This document shows, in pieces, positions 60,339-64,000 of a stretch of 64,000 nucleotides of DNA. Each line of letters starts with the position of its first letter. Position 1 is the stretch's first letter. The notes beneath the pieces were generated by a model. It searched no databases. It was not told the origin of the DNA and worked only from the letters and a program-made list of their open reading frames with translations. Origin of the DNA: Oceanobacillus salinisoli (GTDB lineage Bacteria > Bacillota > Bacilli > Bacillales > Amphibacillaceae); assembly GCF_009733865.1 (NCBI RefSeq), contig NZ_WOFB01000018.1:1-64000 (forward strand). Direction: 5' to 3'. The translations under genes and the position numbers were made by a program.

Positions 60339-61532
60339 ATGGCAAAGAAAGTATTAATTATGACACAAAACTTTTATCCGGTTATAGGTAGTGCAGGAAA
60401 TCGGATGAAAAATATTTTTCAATTGTTAAATCAACATGGGATTCAAGCAGACGTTTTAACGACAGAACCTGCTTATCCTAATAAGAACTTGTATAGAGAT
60501 AAAACGTTTTGGGATGATGAATCAGTTAATAAAGCCACTGATAAAATAATTAGGGTACCAATAAAAAACAAAACATTTTCGAACCATATTGTGAGTAGGC
60601 TGTTTTTTTATATTGAGATTATGTACTGTTTCCTAATCATGCTTTGGAAATTGCGAAAAGAGGGCTATGATTATCTATTGGTAAGTACACCTCCTATATT
60701 TATCGTGTTTTCCGCATTTATTGGAAAGTTTTTTTTGAAATCCAAACTTATTCTCGAGGTAAGGGATTTATGGCCAGATAGTTTAATCGGTGTACGAGCA
60801 TTTGATCATAACTGGATTATTAAATTATTTCGTCTCCTAGAAAAGAAAATGTACCGTATTGCGGATGAGATCATAATAAACAGTAAAGGGTTTGAGGACC
60901 ATATTCAATCAAAATTAAAACAAGATAAAAATACTATTTACTTACCAAATGGTCCTAGGGAGTACGAGATTGTAAAATATAAATCCTATAAAGGTGAATT
61001 TCGAGTTGTTTATACAGGTAATTTAGGCCTGGCCCAAGATATTGACCATTTGAAATCAATCGCTAAATTATTACACGAAAACAATATTCGTTTTGATGTA
61101 ATTGGATATGGAATGAAAACAGAGGAATTTACAGATTATATAAAAAAACATGAATTAAGTTATGTACACATGCATATGCCAACTACTCGCAGGAAAAGTT
61201 TGGAGTTAATTCAAAACAGCAATATTGCTATTGCATTTTTAAATAATGAAGAAGTTTTTTCAACTGTTCTACCGGGTAAAATAATTGACTATATGACATG
61301 CAGGACGCCAATTATCGCTGGCATTAAAGGAACAGCAGCTCAAACTATAACTGAAAATAATACAGGTTTTGTTTATGATCAAGAAGATGTTCATGGGATG
61401 GTTGCGAAAATTGTTGAATTAAGAGAGAATTCGTCACTGCTGGAACAATTGAGAGATAACTGTGAAAAGACAGTTACAAACGGGTTCCTTTGGGAAGAAA
61501 ATATAAAGAAACTGGTAGAAATAATTAACTAA
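60339..61532 (+). CDS. Glycosyltransferase, GT4-like
   Basis: 397 aa, GT-B fold. N-terminal segment VLIMTQNFYPVIGSAGNRMKN is typical of GT4 enzymes of the WbuB/WcaI type; the donor-binding half shows VVYTGNLGLAQDIDHL and LPGKIIDYMTCRTPIIAG. A hydrophobic stretch at about 95-130 suggests membrane association. Probably adds a sugar to a lipid-linked repeat unit for a capsule or teichuronic-type polymer. First gene of a run continuing past the window. TAGGAG precedes the ATG. Confidence 0.88.
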   Translation: MAKKVLIMTQNFYPVIGSAGNRMKNIFQLLNQHGIQADVLTTEPAYPNKNLYRDKTFWDDESVNKATDKIIRVPIKNKTFSNHIVSRLFFYIEIMYCFLIMLWKLRKEGYDYLLVSTPPIFIVFSAFIGKFFLKSKLILEVRDLWPDSLIGVRAFDHNWIIKLFRLLEKKMYRIADEIIINSKGFEDHIQSKLKQDKNTIYLPNGPREYEIVKYKSYKGEFRVVYTGNLGLAQDIDHLKSIAKLLHENNIRFDVIGYGMKTEEFTDYIKKHELSYVHMHMPTTRRKSLELIQNSNIAIAFLNNEEVFSTVLPGKIIDYMTCRTPIIAGIKGTAAQTITENNTGFVYDQEDVHGMVAKIVELRENSSLLEQLRDNCEKTVTNGFLWEENIKKLVEIIN

Positions 61533-61550
61533 ACAAAGAGGGAATATGAA

Positions 61551-62831
61551 ATGAAACGTGTTGGTATGTTTGTTTGGAATCATTTTACAAACGATGCTAG
61601 GGTACTAAGAGAATGTACCACTTTATCGCAAAATGGTTACGACGTAGAATTAATATGTATTGATGACCCGAATGATCCTTCTATTTCCCAATATGAGGAA
61701 GTGAACGAGCATTTTCGGGTTTTTCGAATGAAAAGATATCCGACAACATTATTGTTACTACAAAAAATGTATCGATTTATTGTTGGGAAAAAATGGCCAA
61801 TATTACCAGCATTGGCTGTCTGGGGATTATTTGTCCTTCTGATCCCATGGCTAACTATTGCTTTAACTGTTATCGTTGCTCTGTTACTAAAAACAAAGGT
61901 TAGAGTGATTTGGGTTCGTGCAGCGCTTATATTAAGAATGGCCATAAAAGGACATCGAGGGAACTATGATATTTATCATTCCAATGATTTGAACACCATG
62001 CCACAAGGATGGGTCAGTGCAAAGTGGAGATTGAAGAAAAAACCTTTAATATATGATTCACATGAGGTGCAAACTAGTAGAACAGGGTATGATAGCCCTT
62101 GGTATAAGCGTTTTGAATTATTTTTTATTAATCGAATGGATAGTATGATTGTCGAGAATGATACTCGCGCGAAGTATAATGAAGATTTATATGGTTTTTA
62201 TCCACATGTTCTTCATAATTATCCATCTTTAGAAATACAGCAAACAGAAGAGAAAGTGAACTTACATGCAATGCTTGGATTACCATCTGATGAAAAAATA
62301 TTGCTTTATCAAGGTGGTATTCAAGCCGGACGTGGTTTGGAAAAACTAATTGAAGCTTATCCCCTATTCAATGAAGGTACATTAGTATATATTGGGGATG
62401 GGAAAATAAAAGAAAAGCTACAACAAATGGTTAAGGAAAGAAACTTGGAGGATAAAATTCGGTTTATTCCAAAGGTACCAGTTCGAGACTTGCCTAAATA
62501 TACTAAAAATGCATATTTAGGTTTTCAAGTACTAAACAACATTAATTTTAATCACTGGTCTGCATCTTCCAATAAGTTGTTTGAATATATGATGAATGAA
62601 GTTCCGGTTGTTGCCTGTGACTTTCCTGAAATAAAAAAAGTAATAGAAGAGAGTGAAGTGGGTGTTACGGTTGACCCACACAATCCTAAAGAAATTGCTA
62701 AAGGTGTAAATTATATATTAAGAAACCCTGATAAACGTGATTTATATAGCAAAAATTGCAAAGAAGCACGTTTGCAGTATAATTGGGAATTAGAACAGAA
62801 TAACTTGCTTAAAGTTTATCAAAAATATTAA
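61551..62831 (+). CDS. Glycosyltransferase, GT4-like
   Basis: 426 aa, GT-B type. N-terminal MKRVGMFVWNHFTNDARVLREC, a hydrophobic segment at about 78-112 that likely anchors it to the membrane, and C-terminal motifs LLYQGGIQAGRGLEKLIEAY and SASSNKLFEYMMNEVPVVACD. It follows the previous gene by 18 bases and precedes wecC by 29. Acceptor and donor cannot be read from the sequence. Confidence 0.88.
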   Translation: MKRVGMFVWNHFTNDARVLRECTTLSQNGYDVELICIDDPNDPSISQYEEVNEHFRVFRMKRYPTTLLLLQKMYRFIVGKKWPILPALAVWGLFVLLIPWLTIALTVIVALLLKTKVRVIWVRAALILRMAIKGHRGNYDIYHSNDLNTMPQGWVSAKWRLKKKPLIYDSHEVQTSRTGYDSPWYKRFELFFINRMDSMIVENDTRAKYNEDLYGFYPHVLHNYPSLEIQQTEEKVNLHAMLGLPSDEKILLYQGGIQAGRGLEKLIEAYPLFNEGTLVYIGDGKIKEKLQQMVKERNLEDKIRFIPKVPVRDLPKYTKNAYLGFQVLNNINFNHWSASSNKLFEYMMNEVPVVACDFPEIKKVIEESEVGVTVDPHNPKEIAKGVNYILRNPDKRDLYSKNCKEARLQYNWELEQNNLLKVYQKY

Positions 62832-62860
62832 TAGTTAAATTAAGGAAAGAAGGATTTATA

Positions 62861-64000
62861 ATGAAACTTTGTACAATAGGATTAGGTTATATTGGATTAC
62901 CAACATCAATCATGTTTGCTAATTACGGTGTAGATGTAATAGGTGTAGATATTAAAAAAGAAGCAGTTGATATGCTGAATAGTAGGCAGATTCATATTGA
63001 AGAGCCTGGATTACAAGAAGCATTGGAGCAAGCGATGGAGAAAGGAAACTTTCGAGCTTCTATAGAACCTGAACCTGCAGATGCATTTATCATTGCAGTG
63101 CCTACACCGAATAAAGATGATCAATATATGTCATGTGATTTATCCTATGTTATGCAGGCAACAGAAAACATTATTCCGTTTTTAGAGAAGGGGAATATTG
63201 TTATCGTGGAGTCAACGATTGCTCCAAGAACAATGGATGATTATGTGAAACCTAGATTAGAGCAGGCTGGATTTACAATTGGTGAAGATATTTATTTAGT
63301 ACATTGTCCAGAACGTGTTCTTCCTGGACAAATCATGCATGAGTTAATTCATAATAACCGCATCGTTGGTGGTGTTACACCTATGTGTACCGAAAAAGGT
63401 GCAGAAATTTATACGGTATTTGTCAAAGGTGAGTTGATAAAAACAGATGCCCGTACTGCTGAAATGTCTAAGTTAATGGAGAATACGTACCGTGATGTAA
63501 ATATTGCTTTGGCAAATGAACTGGCAAAAGTATGTAATGAATTAAATATTAACGCACTTGAAGTAATCAATATGGCGAATAAACATCCACGTGTTAATTT
63601 GCATACACCGGGACCCGGAGTTGGCGGACATTGCCTAGCGGTGGACCCATACTTCATTATTGCAAAAGCCCCCGAACAGGCAAAATTAATTAGCCTATCC
63701 CGTGAAATAAATAATTCGATGCCAGATTATGTCATTCAAGCTGTTGAAAAGATTTTAGCTAAGACAAACGGAAAGAAAATTACAGTATTTGGATTAACAT
63801 ACAAAGGAAATGTAGACGATATAAGAGAAAGTCCCGCTTTGGATATTTATGAAAAGCTAAATAGCCATCCTGAATATGAGGTGGTTGCTTATGATCCACA
63901 CGTAAAACTTAACTTCGTAGAAAAAGATATGGAACAGGCACTTGAAGGTTCCAGTTTAGTGTTAATCCTGTCTGACCATAGAGAATTCAATGATTTAAGA
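62861..64000 (+). CDS. wecC: UDP-N-acetyl-D-mannosamine dehydrogenase (WecC-type), partial
   Basis: The first 380 codons are present; the gene runs past the right edge. UDP-sugar dehydrogenase family: NAD-binding IGLGYIGLPTS at residues 6-16, substrate-domain PGPGVGGHCLAVDPYF with catalytic Cys258, and the C-terminal FGLTYKGNVDDIRESPALDIYE. The CLAVDPYF and HPRVNLHTPGPG patterns suit WecC rather than UDP-glucose dehydrogenase. The product UDP-ManNAcA would feed a polysaccharide made by the preceding glycosyltransferases. AAAGAAGG precedes the ATG. Confidence 0.88.
   Translation, partial: MKLCTIGLGYIGLPTSIMFANYGVDVIGVDIKKEAVDMLNSRQIHIEEPGLQEALEQAMEKGNFRASIEPEPADAFIIAVPTPNKDDQYMSCDLSYVMQATENIIPFLEKGNIVIVESTIAPRTMDDYVKPRLEQAGFTIGEDIYLVHCPERVLPGQIMHELIHNNRIVGGVTPMCTEKGAEIYTVFVKGELIKTDARTAEMSKLMENTYRDVNIALANELAKVCNELNINALEVINMANKHPRVNLHTPGPGVGGHCLAVDPYFIIAKAPEQAKLISLSREINNSMPDYVIQAVEKILAKTNGKKITVFGLTYKGNVDDIRESPALDIYEKLNSHPEYEVVAYDPHVKLNFVEKDMEQALEGSSLVLILSDHREFNDLR

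Overview
The window is chromosomal DNA of a low-GC, endospore-forming, motile member of the Bacillaceae, probably of the Oceanobacillus/Virgibacillus/Ornithinibacillus type. The evidence is the gene order: upp, atpIBEFHAGDC, ywzB, ywmB, murA, spoIID, spoIIQ, spoIIID, mbl, flhO, flhP and fabZ keep the order of the Bacillus subtilis atp-to-fabZ region. Aggagg-type ribosome binding sites, many TTG and GTG starts, and comK and yjfB homologues agree with this. The genus call is inference from memory; no 16S, tRNA or rRNA gene is present. Most genes are on the + strand; yjfB, zwf, a split ThrE-type exporter and an ATP-synthase-c-like gene are on the - strand.

Layout. 0.4-1.0 kb: upp. 1.2-3.2 kb: non-coding repeats, mainly a 52-bp satellite. 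3.3-5.8 kb: a small protein and a secreted subtilase. 6.2-13.6 kb: the complete F1Fo ATP synthase operon, with structured spacers after atpE, atpA and atpD. 14.2-16.7 kb: ywzB, ywmB, murA. 17.4-26.6 kb: an oligopeptide ABC transporter plus LD-carboxypeptidase, L-Ala-D/L-Glu epimerase and NlpC/P60 endopeptidase, a murein-peptide uptake and degradation cluster like dppBCDE-ykfABCD, inserted between murA and spoIID. 27.6-29.8 kb: spoIID and spoIIQ. 30.5-31.7 kb: an AimR (arbitrium) family peptide receptor followed by a 33-aa secreted pre-peptide gene. 32.6-37.4 kb: spoIIID, mbl, flhO, flhP, an EpuA-like gene, fabZ. 37.9-43.4 kb: acidic lipoprotein, yjfB, comK and an RND efflux pair. 43.9-48.7 kb: NERD protein, zwf, ThrE pair and an orphan tandem c-subunit-like protein. 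48.9-56.6 kb: tagO, a Vpr-like protease and a STAND-type NTPase with a helical-repeat tail. 57.5-59.2 kb: a frameshifted choice-of-anchor protein. 59.4-64 kb: glycerophosphodiesterase and the start of a surface-polysaccharide cluster (two glycosyltransferases and a UDP-ManNAc dehydrogenase cut by the window end).

Two things stand out. The first is the receptor/peptide pair at 30.5-31.7 kb. It looks like an arbitrium module outside any prophage, and the receptor lacks the N-terminal DNA-binding domain known from phage AimR. The second is the intergenic DNA. Nearly every operon end carries a short tandem array from one of a few families with periods of about 20-21 or 52 bp (about 2 and 5 helical turns), several with higher-order repeats. 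Two further dispersed structured elements also recur. Other notable items are the structured atp spacers next to stoichiometry changes and the tandem c-like protein with one conserved and one lost carboxylate.
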